The notes: generated by a model from the sequence alone, not told the origin. Shown: positions 24,210 to 33,222, counted from the stretch's first letter. The stretch is 64,000 bases of DNA from Amycolatopsis cihanbeyliensis (GCF_006715045.1 NZ_VFML01000001.1:5862001-5926000), one strand, 5' to 3'. Numbers and translations: made by a program.

Positions 24210-25693
24210 AGGCGGCGCTGGAGATTCGCGGGCTGTCGGTGCGGTACGCGGCCGGTACCACCGCGCTGCACGAGGTGGACCTGCGGGTGGAGCAGGGTGA
24301 GTGCGTGGGCCTGGTCGGCGAGTCCGGCTGCGGCAAGACCACCCTTGTCCGTGCCGTGCTGGGCCTGTTGCCGCCGGGGACGGGGATCTCGGGAGTGGTG
24401 TCGGTGGCCGGGCGGGATGTGCTCGGCGCCCCGCGGGCGGAGCTGCGTGCCCTGCGCGGGCGGGTCCTCGGCTATGTCGGGCAGGATCCGTACTCCGCCT
24501 GCGATCCACTTCGGACGGTCGGGCACCATGTCGCGGAGGCATGGCTCGCGCACCGCATGCGGCCGGGCCGAGCCGAGGTGGCCGAGCGGCTCGGGGCGCT
24601 GGGCATCCCGGACCCCGCGGAGCGGGCGGGGTACCACCCGCACCAGTTCTCCGGCGGCATGCTGCAACGGGCCACGGTCGCCGCGGCCACCGCGCACTCA
24701 CCGCCGCTCACCATCGCCGACGAACCGACCAGCGCGCTGGACGCGATGCTGGCCAGGGACGCGCTCCGCACGCTGCGCCGGGCCAGCCGCTCCCTACTGC
24801 TGGTCAGCCATGACCTGCGGCTGGTGGCCGAGTACGCCGACCGGGTGGTGGTGCTGCACGAGGGGGTACTGGCGGAGGAGGGCACCGCCGACCGCGTGCT
24901 GGCCGTCCCGTGCAGCTCACCGGCCCGCAGGCTGGTGGCCGCGGCACCCACGGAAGCCCCCGAGGCCCCCGAGCCGGTCGACCGGCCCGCCGAGCCGGCC
25001 GGGTCCGGTGAGCCGGGCGCGGGCGAGCCGGTCGTGGTGTCCGTGCGGGACGTGCGCAGGTACTACGGCCACGGTGGGGCGCGGGTGCGCGCGGTGGACG
25101 GCGTCTCGGCCGAGATCGCGGCCGGGCAGGTCCTCGGCGTTGTCGGTCCTTCCGGGGCGGGCAAGTCCACCCTGCTGCGGCTGCTCGGCGGGATGGAGCG
25201 GCCGGACAGCGGCAGCGTGCGGTTCGCGGGCATCGAGGCATGGCCGCGCAGGCGGTCCCGGCCGGTGCTGCCCCGGCCCGGTTATGTGATGCCGGTGTTC
25301 CAGGACCCCAGGGGCAGCCTGGACCGGCGCTGGTCGCTGTGGCGTTCGATCACCGAGCCACTGGTGCTCGCCCGCGGCCCGCTGCCGGCCGCCGAGCGCA
25401 AGCGCAGGGCCCGGCAGGCCCTCGAGCCGGTGGGGCTGGACGGGCTGGACGTGACCGCGCTGCCGGGGCAGCTCTCGCTCGGGCAGGCGCAGCGGGTGGC
25501 GCTGGTGCGCGCGTTGATCGCCGAGCCCGCGCTGATCGTCGCCGACGAGCCGACCGCGAGCCTGGACAGCACCACCGCCGCGGAGATCGCGGCACTGCTG
25601 CGGGAGGCGGCGGACAACGGGATCGCGCTCGCCGTGGTCAGCCACGATCTCGCCCGGCTGGCGACCTATGTGGACAGAACGCTGGAGCTTTAG
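24206..25693 (+). CDS. Fused double ABC ATPase (DppD-DppF / NikD-NikE type)
   Basis: 495 residues containing two nucleotide-binding domains joined by a Pro/Glu-rich linker (about 248-275). Domain 1: Walker A GESGCGKTT, Q-loop YVGQDP, signature FSGGM, Walker B LTIADEPTSALD. Domain 2: Walker A GPSGAGKST, Q-loop PVFQDP, signature LSLGQ, Walker B LIVADEPTASLD. Both look competent. One polypeptide therefore supplies the two ATPases that Opp/Nik systems usually encode separately. Overlaps the permease gene by 4 bases and, at its end, the convergent lipoprotein gene by 4 bases. Confidence 0.93.
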   Translation: MKAALEIRGLSVRYAAGTTALHEVDLRVEQGECVGLVGESGCGKTTLVRAVLGLLPPGTGISGVVSVAGRDVLGAPRAELRALRGRVLGYVGQDPYSACDPLRTVGHHVAEAWLAHRMRPGRAEVAERLGALGIPDPAERAGYHPHQFSGGMLQRATVAAATAHSPPLTIADEPTSALDAMLARDALRTLRRASRSLLLVSHDLRLVAEYADRVVVLHEGVLAEEGTADRVLAVPCSSPARRLVAAAPTEAPEAPEPVDRPAEPAGSGEPGAGEPVVVSVRDVRRYYGHGGARVRAVDGVSAEIAAGQVLGVVGPSGAGKSTLLRLLGGMERPDSGSVRFAGIEAWPRRRSRPVLPRPGYVMPVFQDPRGSLDRRWSLWRSITEPLVLARGPLPAAERKRRARQALEPVGLDGLDVTALPGQLSLGQAQRVALVRALIAEPALIVADEPTASLDSTTAAEIAALLREAADNGIALAVVSHDLARLATYVDRTLEL

Positions 25694-26100
25694 GCGCTGA
25701 TCGGGATCGTGCAGCCCACCGTGGCGAACCCGTCGGCTCCGGGTTCCCGCGCGGACTGCTCGGCCACCACCTCGCCGTTCACCGTGATCCCGCAGTGCAC
25801 CTGGCCGGGGGAGGCGCTGCGGGCGTACACCGCGATGCCCAGCTCGCCGAGCCGGTCGCGCTCCTCGGTGAACTCGTACTCGAAGGGCTCGCCCCGCAAC
25901 TCGACCTGGGTCTGGGTCCCCGCCCTGGCGACCCGCATCACGGTGTCGTCCGGTCCGGAGACGGTGACGTGGATGGTGTGTGGCCCCGGCACCGCCTGCG
26001 GGTCCGGCGCGGGCGGTGGTGGTCCCTGGGGCGCCTGGCTGGAGGCGCAGCCGAAGACCACCGCCGCCGCGACGGCGATCAGGAGTGCCAACCGGGTCAT
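25690..26100 (-). CDS. MmpS-like small lipoprotein
   Basis: 136 residues. A lipoprotein signal ends in VVFGC, followed by a Pro-rich spacer and a beta-sandwich with the MmpS pattern: HTIHVTVSGP, then QVHCGITVNGEVVAEQ and the paired Cys in FATVGCTIPI. MmpS proteins usually accompany MmpL exporters; none is nearby. ATG 26100 is chosen because GGAGG lies just upstream and it opens the signal peptide; an in-frame ATG at 26127 is upstream of that site. Confidence 0.75.
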   Translation of the reverse strand: MTRLALLIAVAAAVVFGCASSQAPQGPPPPAPDPQAVPGPHTIHVTVSGPDDTVMRVARAGTQTQVELRGEPFEYEFTEERDRLGELGIAVYARSASPGQVHCGITVNGEVVAEQSAREPGADGFATVGCTIPISA

Positions 26101-26178
26101 GATGCGCTCCCTCCGATCGTCCGCCAACCGGATTGTCGCATCCAGGAGCCGTTCGGTTACCCGCCGACGTGGTGAAAG

Positions 26179-26388
26179 TCAGCTCTCCAGCGCGAAGGTC
26201 ACCAGCAGGTGCACCTTGTAGCCGCTGACGCCGCCGTTCTCGCCGATCTGGACTTCCTGCTCCTTCACCCATGCGGATTTCAAGCCACGCAAGGTCTCCG
26301 CGGCTCGCTGCACGCCGACCTTGATGGCGTCCTCGAAGCTCTGCTCGGAGACCGCGCTGATCTCGGTTACCCGTGCCACCGAAGCCAT
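26179..26388 (-). CDS. Dodecin (flavin-binding storage protein)
   Basis: 69 residues, the usual size. The sequence follows the dodecin pattern: VTEISAVSEQSFEDAIKVGV, ETLRGLKSAWVKEQE (including the Trp that stacks on flavin), and GYKVHLLVTFALE. Dodecins form hollow dodecamers that bind riboflavin, FMN or CoA. AAGGAGCGAGA precedes the ATG. The encoded island and flavin enzymes may create demand for flavin buffering, but no direct link is visible. Confidence 0.93.
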   Translation of the reverse strand: MASVARVTEISAVSEQSFEDAIKVGVQRAAETLRGLKSAWVKEQEVQIGENGGVSGYKVHLLVTFALES

Positions 26389-26462
26389 TCTCGCTCCTTG
26401 CCGGTCGGTTCCATTGCCGGGTAGGGGGTACCTCAATTTCCGCCTCGGCAAACCGGCGAGCG

Positions 26463-26933
26463 TCACAGCGCGATGATGGTGAACAGTTCCGAGGACGCCG
26501 AGGTGTAGATGGTGGTCTCCGGGTGGTACACGCGGACGGTCACCGTGGTGGCGATCTTCAGGTTGAAGCTGAAGGTGCCACTCGGCCGGCACGGCGCGGA
26601 GCGCAGGTCCACCCAGAGGCCGGTGGAGAGCTGCTGTTGCAGGTGGACCTTGGTCACCCCGCCGGTGAGTGCGTCCGTGGCGAGGTCGCCCTTCGCGAGG
26701 TCGAAGCGGCCGTCGACCTTGACCTTGCCGTTGGCCTTGACCGTCTTCTTGTCGACCTTCGCCTTGACCTTCACCTTCTGCTTGGGGGTGAACTGGGTGA
26801 CCTGCTGGGTCGGTGCGGCGGAACCGGCGGGCGCTGCCGTGGCCGGTGTGGCCGTGAGGAGGGCGCACCCGATCGCTGTCGCGACGAGTGCCGTGAACGT
26901 GCGGAACTTTGGGGTTCGGGCTGCTGTGTCCAT
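26463..26933 (-). CDS. Secreted protein of unknown function
   Basis: 156 residues from ATG 26933. A Sec signal peptide ends near TPATAAPAG; the mature part starts with a Lys/Val-rich segment KQKVKVKAKVDKKTVKANGK and continues as a predicted all-beta domain with one Cys (RSAPCRPSG) and the ending ASSELFTIIAL. It resembles an immunoglobulin-like secreted domain but I recognise no family. Confidence 0.7.
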   Translation of the reverse strand: MDTAARTPKFRTFTALVATAIGCALLTATPATAAPAGSAAPTQQVTQFTPKQKVKVKAKVDKKTVKANGKVKVDGRFDLAKGDLATDALTGGVTKVHLQQQLSTGLWVDLRSAPCRPSGTFSFNLKIATTVTVRVYHPETTIYTSASSELFTIIAL

Positions 26934-27013
26934 CGTCTCAGTGCAGCACCAGGTGTGGTCGGCGAACACCGTTCACCGCCCGAACCGGTGATGGCAACTC
27001 GCCTATCCGGATG

Positions 27014-27508
27014 TCACTCGACAGTGTCGGCGGCACGCAGGTCCGGGGTCATCGCGGCCGCGGAGGTGGGGTGCTCGCCCGCCTCGACGTCCGCGGCGAG
27101 GGAGCGGGCCCAGCGGCACAGACCGGCGACGTCGATGCCGTGCGGTGCCTCGCTCGCGAACGGCTCGATGTTGTCCGCGCTTCTGCGCAGCAGCGAGGCG
27201 GCGCCGGTGGTGTTGCCGCGCGCCGCGTGTGTGACGCCGACGGCCAGTTGGGCCAGGCCTCGCCACAGGCCCTCCTCCCGCTTCGGCCCCGACTTCCACG
27301 CGTCCTCGAACACCTCGTGCGCGTGGAAGGGCTTGCCCTCGCCCAGCAGGCGCTGCGCCTCGGCCACGGTCTCCGCGGGGGAGCGTTCGATCCCCTCCGG
27401 TTGCCGCTCGACCCCCGCGGCATCGTAGGGCAACGGCCTGCCGAGCCCGTCCCGCGGCCGGGCGTTGCGCGCGCGCCCTTCCTCGTCTCGATCCCGTTTC
27501 CTAGGCAC
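27014..27508 (-). CDS. DUF309 family protein
   Basis: 164 residues from GTG 27508, with GGGAGGA about 9 bases upstream. The DUF309 hallmark is present as FHAHEVFEDAWKSGP, followed by the helical GLAQLAVGVTHAARGN. The function of the family is unknown; the conserved His/Glu cluster hints at a metal or small-molecule site. The first 40 residues are charged and probably disordered. Divergent from the CapA-like gene. Confidence 0.85.
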   Translation of the reverse strand: MPRKRDRDEEGRARNARPRDGLGRPLPYDAAGVERQPEGIERSPAETVAEAQRLLGEGKPFHAHEVFEDAWKSGPKREEGLWRGLAQLAVGVTHAARGNTTGAASLLRRSADNIEPFASEAPHGIDVAGLCRWARSLAADVEAGEHPTSAAAMTPDLRAADTVE

Positions 27509-27604
27509 GGCTTCGATCCTCCCATGTTGCCGGGGGTGTTCGGCGGCCTCACCCGATAGTGGAGTATGTGCCCGAACCCGATCGGCCCGACCCTGGGAGA
27601 TGAC

Positions 27605-28735
27605 GTGAGGCGTCCCCTCGCCGCTGTACTCGGCGTGACCATGCTCGGCGCCGCCGCCTGTACCGGCGTGTCCGAGCCGGCAGCGGAGCGGAACGAGCCG
27701 CCCGGGCAGGCCGCCACGACCACCACCGGTCCCGCCGATTCCTTCACCGTGCTGGCCACCGGCGACGTGCTGATCCACCCGGCGTTGACCGAGCAGGCCG
27801 AGCGGGACGCCGAGGCCGGGCTCGAGCGCGACTACCGGCCGCTGTTCGGGGGTGTGCGGCCGGTGGTGTCCGCCGCCGACCTGGCGATCTGTCATCTCGA
27901 GGTGCCGCTGGCCGAGGACGGCGGGGAGTTCAGCGGCTACCCGTCCTTCAACGCGCCGCCGGAGCTGGCCGGTGCGCTCGCCGACACCGGCTACGACTCC
28001 TGCTCGACGGCCTCCAACCACACCCTGGACCAGGGCGCGGACGGGGTGCGGCGCACGCTGGACACGCTGGACGAGGCGGGTATCCGGCACACCGGCTCCG
28101 CGCGTACCGAGCAGGAGGCGGACACCCCGTTGGTGCTCGACGTGAACGGGGTCACGGTGGGGCAGGTGTCCTTCACCTTCGGCTTCAACGGCTACGAGCT
28201 GCCGGAGGGCAAGCCGTGGATGGCGAACCGGCTGGACGCCGAGGAGGTGATCGCCGCGGCCGAGGCGACCCGCGCGGCCGGCGCCGAGGTGGTGATCGCC
28301 AGCCTGCACTGGGGAACCGAGTACCGGCACGCGCCGACCGCCGAGCAGCGGCGGCTCGCCGAGCGGTTGCTGGGCGAGGACTCGATCGACCTGATCCTCG
28401 GCCACCACGCGCATGTGGTGCAGCCGATCGAGCGGATCGACGGCGAGTGGGTCGCCTACGGGCTCGGTAACCACGTGGCCAGGCATGCCGAACCGAGGGG
28501 CGTCTCCGAGGAGGGCATCGCGGCGAGTTTCCGGTTCACCAGGGAAGCCGGCGGCTGGCGGGTGGAGCAAGCCGAGTACGTGCCGACCCTGATCGAGCTC
28601 GGGCCGCCGATCCGGCTGGTCGACCTGGGCAGGGCGGGGCCGAGCGAGCGGAACACCGAGGCGTTGGACCGGATCGACGAGGTGGTGCTCAGCCGTGGCG
28701 GCGCTGAGGACGGCCTCACCCGCCCCGGATCCTAA
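27605..28735 (+). CDS. CapA/PgsA-like metallophosphatase lipoprotein
   Basis: 376 residues. The signal peptide runs into a Cys at LGAAAC, so it is probably lipidated. The CapA domain (about 35-300) shows FTVLATGDVLIH, ICHLEVPLA, TASNHTLDQG, VVIASLHWGTEY and LILGHHAHVVQP, the calcineurin-like motifs of the family first named for poly-gamma-glutamate capsule. GTG 27605 is preferred over ATG 27566 because GGGAGA lies 4-5 bases upstream and the signal peptide then begins properly. Ends just before repeat A copy 2. Confidence 0.88.
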   Translation: MRRPLAAVLGVTMLGAAACTGVSEPAAERNEPPGQAATTTTGPADSFTVLATGDVLIHPALTEQAERDAEAGLERDYRPLFGGVRPVVSAADLAICHLEVPLAEDGGEFSGYPSFNAPPELAGALADTGYDSCSTASNHTLDQGADGVRRTLDTLDEAGIRHTGSARTEQEADTPLVLDVNGVTVGQVSFTFGFNGYELPEGKPWMANRLDAEEVIAAAEATRAAGAEVVIASLHWGTEYRHAPTAEQRRLAERLLGEDSIDLILGHHAHVVQPIERIDGEWVAYGLGNHVARHAEPRGVSEEGIAASFRFTREAGGWRVEQAEYVPTLIELGPPIRLVDLGRAGPSERNTEALDRIDEVVLSRGGAEDGLTRPGS

Positions 28736-28740
28736 CCAAT

Positions 28741-28821
28741 CCCTGAACGTGGCTTTCAGGACGTCAGACGTCCCAAAAGTGCCGTTCGCGACGCTGAGCG
28801 TCTCGAACGCCACGTTCAGGG
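28741..28821. repeat. Dispersed intergenic repeat, family A copy 2 (cloverleaf-like)
   Basis: Closing stem CCCTGAACGTGGC (28741-28753) pairs perfectly with 28809-28821, again around 55 bases. The interior holds GACGTCAGACGTC and GACGCTGAGCGTC, each able to form a short hairpin. It lies between convergent genes, matching copy 1 at 5936-6020 along its whole length with scattered changes. Confidence 0.85.
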
Positions 28822-28862
28822 TCTTGCTGGCGGGTGGGGGCTCGCTGGGTGTGGAAGTGCCG

Positions 28863-30092
28863 CTACAGGCGCAGGTCGTAGACCATCAGCGGCCTGCCGG
28901 GGCCGTTGATCCGCCGCCCGCTCACCACCGCGATGCCCGCCCGTTCCAACTGCTTGACCATCCGGCGCGCGGTGCGCTCGTGCACCCCGAAGGCGGTGGC
29001 CACGTCCTGGGCGGTCAGCCCACGGCCACCGCGGGTGTCCAGCAGCGAGCGGATGGTGAGCAGCGTGTTCTTGCTGACCCCCGCCCTGCTGGCAAGCTGC
29101 TGCAGGTCGGGGGCGGTGCCGGGTGCGGCGTCCTCCGCGCCGGTCTCCAGCACCCGCGGTGCCTCGTTCGGCAGGGCGAGCGCGGCGATGAACCCGCCCG
29201 CCTCGCGGGCCCTGCCGAAGGCGGTGTTCGCGAGCGCCTCCCCCTCGGCCGCGGTCCGGCCGATCCCGATCCCGATGTGGACCTCGGTCAGGTGGCCCGC
29301 CAGCTCGGTGAGCATCGGCAGGCCGGTGAAACCCCTGGTGACCGCCCAGAGTGGTCCCCGCGTGGTGACGAAGGCGAGCCGGCCGTCGGCGAGTGCCGTG
29401 GTGCTGGCACCGAGCTCGCCGAGCAGCCGGGCCAGCGTGCTGCCCGGGTCCTGGAGCCGGGCGAAGCCGACGGCCACCTGCGCGTCGGAGTACCGATGGC
29501 TCTGTGTCTTCAGCAGCAGCGAGCCCACGGCGTGGCGGGTGTCCTTGCGGGAGGGCACCATCCGCACGGCGTGGGTCTCCTGGCTGAGTACGGCGAAGGC
29601 CGAGCCGAGGCAGGTCAGTGCCACGGTGTCCGGGCCGAACCGGTGCCGCGCGTTGCGGTGGAAGTCGATCAACCGCTCGGCCGTCTGCCCGTTGCGGTAG
29701 GCGAGTACCGCGATCCGGGTGTCGCCGAGGCCCGCGGCCGCCAGCGTCTCCCGGACATCGTCGGTGTCCAGGGTGTCCACGCTGAGCGAGCGCACCGAGA
29801 GCCCCTCGTTCAGCAGCCGGACCACGACACTGAGCAGGGTCACCCCGCTGTAGCAGACGTGCTCGGCCGGATGGTCCACGACTCGCGCCAGTTCGGCGAG
29901 GGTGCGCGGCACGATCCCGGTGAACAGCCAGCAGTCGACCTCGTCGTGGTGCCTGCGCACGAGGGAGCTCGTCTCGTTCTCGTGCTGGTAGGGGACGCGT
30001 ACCACCGGGCAGCGCCCGGCCTGCTCGGTCACCGGGGCGATCTGCTCGACGAGGTCGCCCGGTCCCACCACGCCCACGGTCGGCCGGGTCAT
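28863..30092 (-). CDS. Transcriptional regulator with PucR-like sensory region and C-terminal HTH
   Basis: 409 residues from ATG 30092. The first 200 residues form an alpha-beta region (VGVVGPGDLVEQIAPV) of unknown ligand. The middle part, with HIGIGIGRTAAEGEALANTAFGRA, resembles the degenerate GGDEF-like domain of PucR/CdaR regulators. The C-terminal winged helix is TAQDVATAFGVHERTARRMVKQLERAG. Soluble and monocistronic. Target genes cannot be inferred from position. Confidence 0.75.
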   Translation of the reverse strand: MTRPTVGVVGPGDLVEQIAPVTEQAGRCPVVRVPYQHENETSSLVRRHHDEVDCWLFTGIVPRTLAELARVVDHPAEHVCYSGVTLLSVVVRLLNEGLSVRSLSVDTLDTDDVRETLAAAGLGDTRIAVLAYRNGQTAERLIDFHRNARHRFGPDTVALTCLGSAFAVLSQETHAVRMVPSRKDTRHAVGSLLLKTQSHRYSDAQVAVGFARLQDPGSTLARLLGELGASTTALADGRLAFVTTRGPLWAVTRGFTGLPMLTELAGHLTEVHIGIGIGRTAAEGEALANTAFGRAREAGGFIAALALPNEAPRVLETGAEDAAPGTAPDLQQLASRAGVSKNTLLTIRSLLDTRGGRGLTAQDVATAFGVHERTARRMVKQLERAGIAVVSGRRINGPGRPLMVYDLRL

Positions 30093-30576
30093 CGCGTCCG
30101 CCCCGAGTTGTCGAACATCCTTGCAGTCTAGGGGCGCATACCCCGTGTTGTTCCGGTCGCCGTACCCGTGTCCTGGGCCGACCGGGGTACAGCGGATGAA
30201 GAGGCCATGGCCGCGTTCCCCGCCGGCCCGGACGGCGTCGGCGTGGCCCGCGCTTTCCGCACCGGGAAGGTCGTCACCAGGGATCGGATCATCGCCCAAT
30301 ACCGGAACCGACGAGATCAAGTCCAAACCGGACAGACAGAGGTCGCAGGGGCGGAAGTGCCGCCACACACATGCGGCGTCGGCAGACCGCCCTGGCCGGG
30401 AGGCCTGGCAGGTGTCGTGTGGGGCTCAGGAGGCAGTTGACAGCTCGTTTCTCGGGAGTTCCAGCCGGTGACACCCGCCTGGTGAGCCGGCGAACGCGCA
30501 CCGCCGGTCCCGCACGAAACGGTGAGACTAAGGTACGGATACCATCCGCTGCGTTCCAGCTTCGAGGGGTCTTTGG
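30093..30576. other. Intergenic region, 484 bases, with a possible gene fragment
   Basis: No convincing complete gene. On the plus strand, 30207-30300 keeps G/C third positions in one frame (GVARAFRTGKVVTRDRII, GAF-like in appearance) but has no clear boundaries. The rest shows short inverted repeats such as GGCGGAAGTGCCGCC. Confidence 0.4.
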
Positions 30577-31104
30577 GTGAACGACGACGAGGTGACCGTG
30601 GTCGAGCTGCTGGAGCGCGAAGGGTGGGACGAGCGCGTTCCGCCCCGGCCGGGCTCCCGGCTTCGCGTGCTCGCGGTGATGGGCGCGGTGGTGTTCGGCT
30701 GTGGCGTGGCCGCGGCCGTGGTCAGTACGCTGCCCGGCGATCGCGAGCAGAGCCAGGGGCTCGACGAACCGTCCATCATCCGTTTCCCGGAGCGCACGGC
30801 GATCACGATGGGCCCGGACGAGGAGGAGTCCGAGCAAGGCGGGCCCGCGGAGCCGACGGGGACCAGCTCCGGCTCCGGGCAAGCTTCCGACTCGGCGGAA
30901 CCGGCCACCGCCGCGAACTCGACCGGGGCCGCCGCGAGCTCGACCGGGGCGAGCCCGACGGATCCCGACCCGACCTCCGGACAACCGAGCACCACGGCCC
31001 GCAGCGATACTCCCGACCCCCCGCCGCCTGACCCGTCCCCACCCGAGCAGACCACCACGACCACGGAGTCCGAGGAACCCTGCTTCATCTGGATCTTCTG
31101 CTGA
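30577..31104 (+). CDS. Membrane protein with long Ser/Thr/Pro-rich extracytoplasmic tail
   Basis: 175 residues from GTG 30577. A 30-residue cytoplasmic N-terminus rich in Glu and Arg precedes one membrane segment (LRVLAVMGAVVFGCGVAAAV); the remaining 120 residues are Ser/Thr/Pro/Glu-rich and likely glycosylated or disordered. The protein ends abruptly in the hydrophobic, Cys-flanked CFIWIFC. The topology resembles anti-sigma or cell-envelope tail proteins but there is no recognisable domain. Convergent with phoD, 4 bases apart. Confidence 0.7.
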   Translation: MNDDEVTVVELLEREGWDERVPPRPGSRLRVLAVMGAVVFGCGVAAAVVSTLPGDREQSQGLDEPSIIRFPERTAITMGPDEEESEQGGPAEPTGTSSGSGQASDSAEPATAANSTGAAASSTGASPTDPDPTSGQPSTTARSDTPDPPPPDPSPPEQTTTTTESEEPCFIWIFC

Positions 31105-31108
31105 CCGG

Positions 31109-32629
31109 TCAGCCGGGCTGGAGGCCGGGCAGGCCGTCGGCCACGTGGAAGCGTTTGACGACGGAAAGCTCGACCTGGGCCGGGTCGCGGACCAGGACCG
31201 AGGAGACACCCATGAACTCGGCGGTGAGCTGGTCCGGGGTGACCCTGGCACGCACGTAACCGCGCTGGTGGCCGATGTAGCGCAGATGCGGGTTCTCGTC
31301 CAGGTTGTCCGGCGGCGTGGTGCTGCCGCGCGAGGTGATCGAGGTGGTCACCAGCTCGGTGCCGACCACGGGCGAGTCGTGATCGTGGTAGTTCAGTCGC
31401 AGGTCGCTGGCCCAGTGGCGGTGCACGTCACCGGTCAGCACCACGGGGTTACGCACCTTCCGGTCGATCCACCCCCGCACGATGCGTTCCCGGTTGGCCG
31501 GGTAACCGTCCCAGGCGTCCTCGCTCACGTCGCAGGTGCTTGCCCGCCCGTCGCCGTCCCGCTGGGCGAAGAACACCTGCTGGCCGAGGAAGTCCCAGCC
31601 GGAGTCACGCGCCGTCAGTGAGTCCAGCAGCCACTTCTCCTGCGCGTCCCCGATGAGTGTGCGGTCGGTGCGGCGCAGCTCGCCGCAGTTGGTGTTGTTG
31701 TTGTTCGGCGCCTGCTTCCACCGGTACTGCCGGGTGTCCAGCATGTGGAAGCGGGCCAGCGTGCCCCAGGTGATCGTGCGGTACAGCGGGATCGCCGAGT
31801 TCTCCGGTTTCATCGAGCGCGGCAGCGGCATGTTCTCCCAGAATGCCTGGAAGGCGGGTTGCTTGCGCTCGGGCTGGTCGAAGTTCACGCCCCACCAGTT
31901 GTTCTCCAGCTCGTGGTCGTCGAAGACCGGCAACCACGGTGCCGCCGCGTGCGCCGCCTTGAGGTCCGGGTCGAGCCTGTGCTGCGCGTACCGCAGGCGA
32001 TGCTCGACCAGGCGGTTGACCTCGTCGAACTCGACGTAGCCGCGAACGAGGTTGCCGCGCCCCGAGTTGTTCTCGTACATGTAGTCGCCGAGGAACAGCA
32101 CGAGGTCCGGTTCGTCCTCGGCGATGAACCGGTGCGCGTGATACCAGCCTTCCTCGAAATGCTGGCAGGACGCGAAGGCGAAGGTCAGCGAGCCGGGCGC
32201 GGAGCCGGCGGCGGGTGCGGTGCGGGTGCGGCCGACCGGGGAAATGTGCTCGCCGGCCTTGAACCGGTAGAAGTACTCGGTACCGGGGGACAATCCCCGC
32301 GGTTCCGCGTGGATGCTGTGCCCCTCACCGGGAACCGCGACCGCGTTGCCGGAGGCCGCGATGTTCGCGAACTTCTCGTCGGTGGCGAGCTGCCACTCCA
32401 CCAGGATGTTCTTGTCGCCCATCCCGCCGTCGAGGTCCAGCGGCGCGGTCGCCAGCCTGGTCCACAACACCAGTCGGTCCGGGCGCGGATCGCCGGAGGC
32501 GACGCCGAGGTGGAACGGGTAGCGCAGCGCGGCGGTTCCCGCGCCCGCCGCGGACAGCCCCGGCACGGCCAGCGTCCCGCCCGCGGCGATCCCGGTCGCC
32601 AGGAACAGTCTCCGATGCACGTCAGGCAT
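31109..32629 (-). CDS. phoD: PhoD-type alkaline phosphatase, Tat-exported
   Basis: 506 residues. The twin-arginine signal is HRRLFLATG near the N-terminus. PhoD motifs follow: ASCQHFEEGWY, LFLGDYMYEN, FDDHELENNWWG and LTGDVHRHWASDL, which hold the Fe/Ca metal site. PhoD enzymes release phosphate from mono- and diesters, including teichoic acids, outside the cell and are usually induced by phosphate starvation; no Pho box stands out. ATG 32629 is chosen because it places the RR motif at residues 5-6. Confidence 0.93.
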   Translation of the reverse strand: MPDVHRRLFLATGIAAGGTLAVPGLSAAGAGTAALRYPFHLGVASGDPRPDRLVLWTRLATAPLDLDGGMGDKNILVEWQLATDEKFANIAASGNAVAVPGEGHSIHAEPRGLSPGTEYFYRFKAGEHISPVGRTRTAPAAGSAPGSLTFAFASCQHFEEGWYHAHRFIAEDEPDLVLFLGDYMYENNSGRGNLVRGYVEFDEVNRLVEHRLRYAQHRLDPDLKAAHAAAPWLPVFDDHELENNWWGVNFDQPERKQPAFQAFWENMPLPRSMKPENSAIPLYRTITWGTLARFHMLDTRQYRWKQAPNNNNTNCGELRRTDRTLIGDAQEKWLLDSLTARDSGWDFLGQQVFFAQRDGDGRASTCDVSEDAWDGYPANRERIVRGWIDRKVRNPVVLTGDVHRHWASDLRLNYHDHDSPVVGTELVTTSITSRGSTTPPDNLDENPHLRYIGHQRGYVRARVTPDQLTAEFMGVSSVLVRDPAQVELSVVKRFHVADGLPGLQPG

Positions 32630-32639
32630 GGAAGCCCCT

Positions 32640-33032
32640 CTACGCGTAGTCGGTGGTCGGGCTGCCACAGGTGGATTCCAGGATCTGCCGCTGCCCGAAC
32701 TCGCCGAGGCAGGCCCGGTAGGTCACCCAGTCGCCTTCCGGGAACTCCAGGTTCGCCGTCACCACGCTGCCGTTGCCGCTGTGGTTCCACACGTGGTGCG
32801 GGCCGGAACCGTCCGGCAGCCAGTACAGCAGCACCGCCGAATGGCCGTCTCCCCGCTGGTCGTAGACCTTGAACACCTCGCCGTAGGACTGGAAGGTCAC
32901 CTTCCCCGCGCAGGCGCTGTCGCTGGTGCACCGGGAGCTGTCCGCGGCGGCTGGTGGGGCGGCGGCCACGGTGAGCGCGGTCGCCATGGCGGCGCCGCTG
33001 GCGACGAGTGGGAACCTGCGCAGTCTCGACAT
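32640..33032 (-). CDS. Small secreted protein of unknown function
   Basis: 130 residues from ATG 33032. A Sec signal peptide ends at AAPPAAADS; the mature part of about 98 residues has four Cys (RCTSDSAC, ACLGEF, STCGSP) that could form two disulfides and an aromatic beta-rich core (LYWLPDGSGPHHVWNH). This is the pattern of small actinomycete extracellular proteins, but I recognise no family. It lies 10 bases upstream of phoD and may be co-transcribed with it. Confidence 0.75.
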   Translation of the reverse strand: MSRLRRFPLVASGAAMATALTVAAAPPAAADSSRCTSDSACAGKVTFQSYGEVFKVYDQRGDGHSAVLLYWLPDGSGPHHVWNHSGNGSVVTANLEFPEGDWVTYRACLGEFGQRQILESTCGSPTTDYA

Positions 33033-33210
33033 AATGCCTCCGCCGTCGGGTTCGGCACCGATTTTCTTACCCGCCAAGCCTTGCGTGAAGGGGGAACGGG
33101 AATTGCCCGCGACCTGAAATAAAGCCAAACTCGGGGTCGGTCTCGGAGCTGCCGTCGCCGTGGCCGGTGCCGCGCGCTCCTTCTTCTTCCGGTTTCGCCT
33201 GGGTGGCTCC

Positions 33211-33222
33211 CGGGTATACCCG
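33211..33222. promoter_or_regulatory. Perfect palindrome between divergent genes
   Basis: CGGGTATACCCG, extended on both sides by GCTC and GAGC with one offset base, lies between the divergent secreted-protein and DUF3040 genes. It could be an operator or a hairpin; no regulator is assigned. Confidence 0.3.

Noticed and set aside
30168..30440. 90-codon plus-strand frame with a GAF-like segment
   Set aside because: Only about 90 bases look coding; the rest degenerates, there is no ribosome site, and no family is recognisable.
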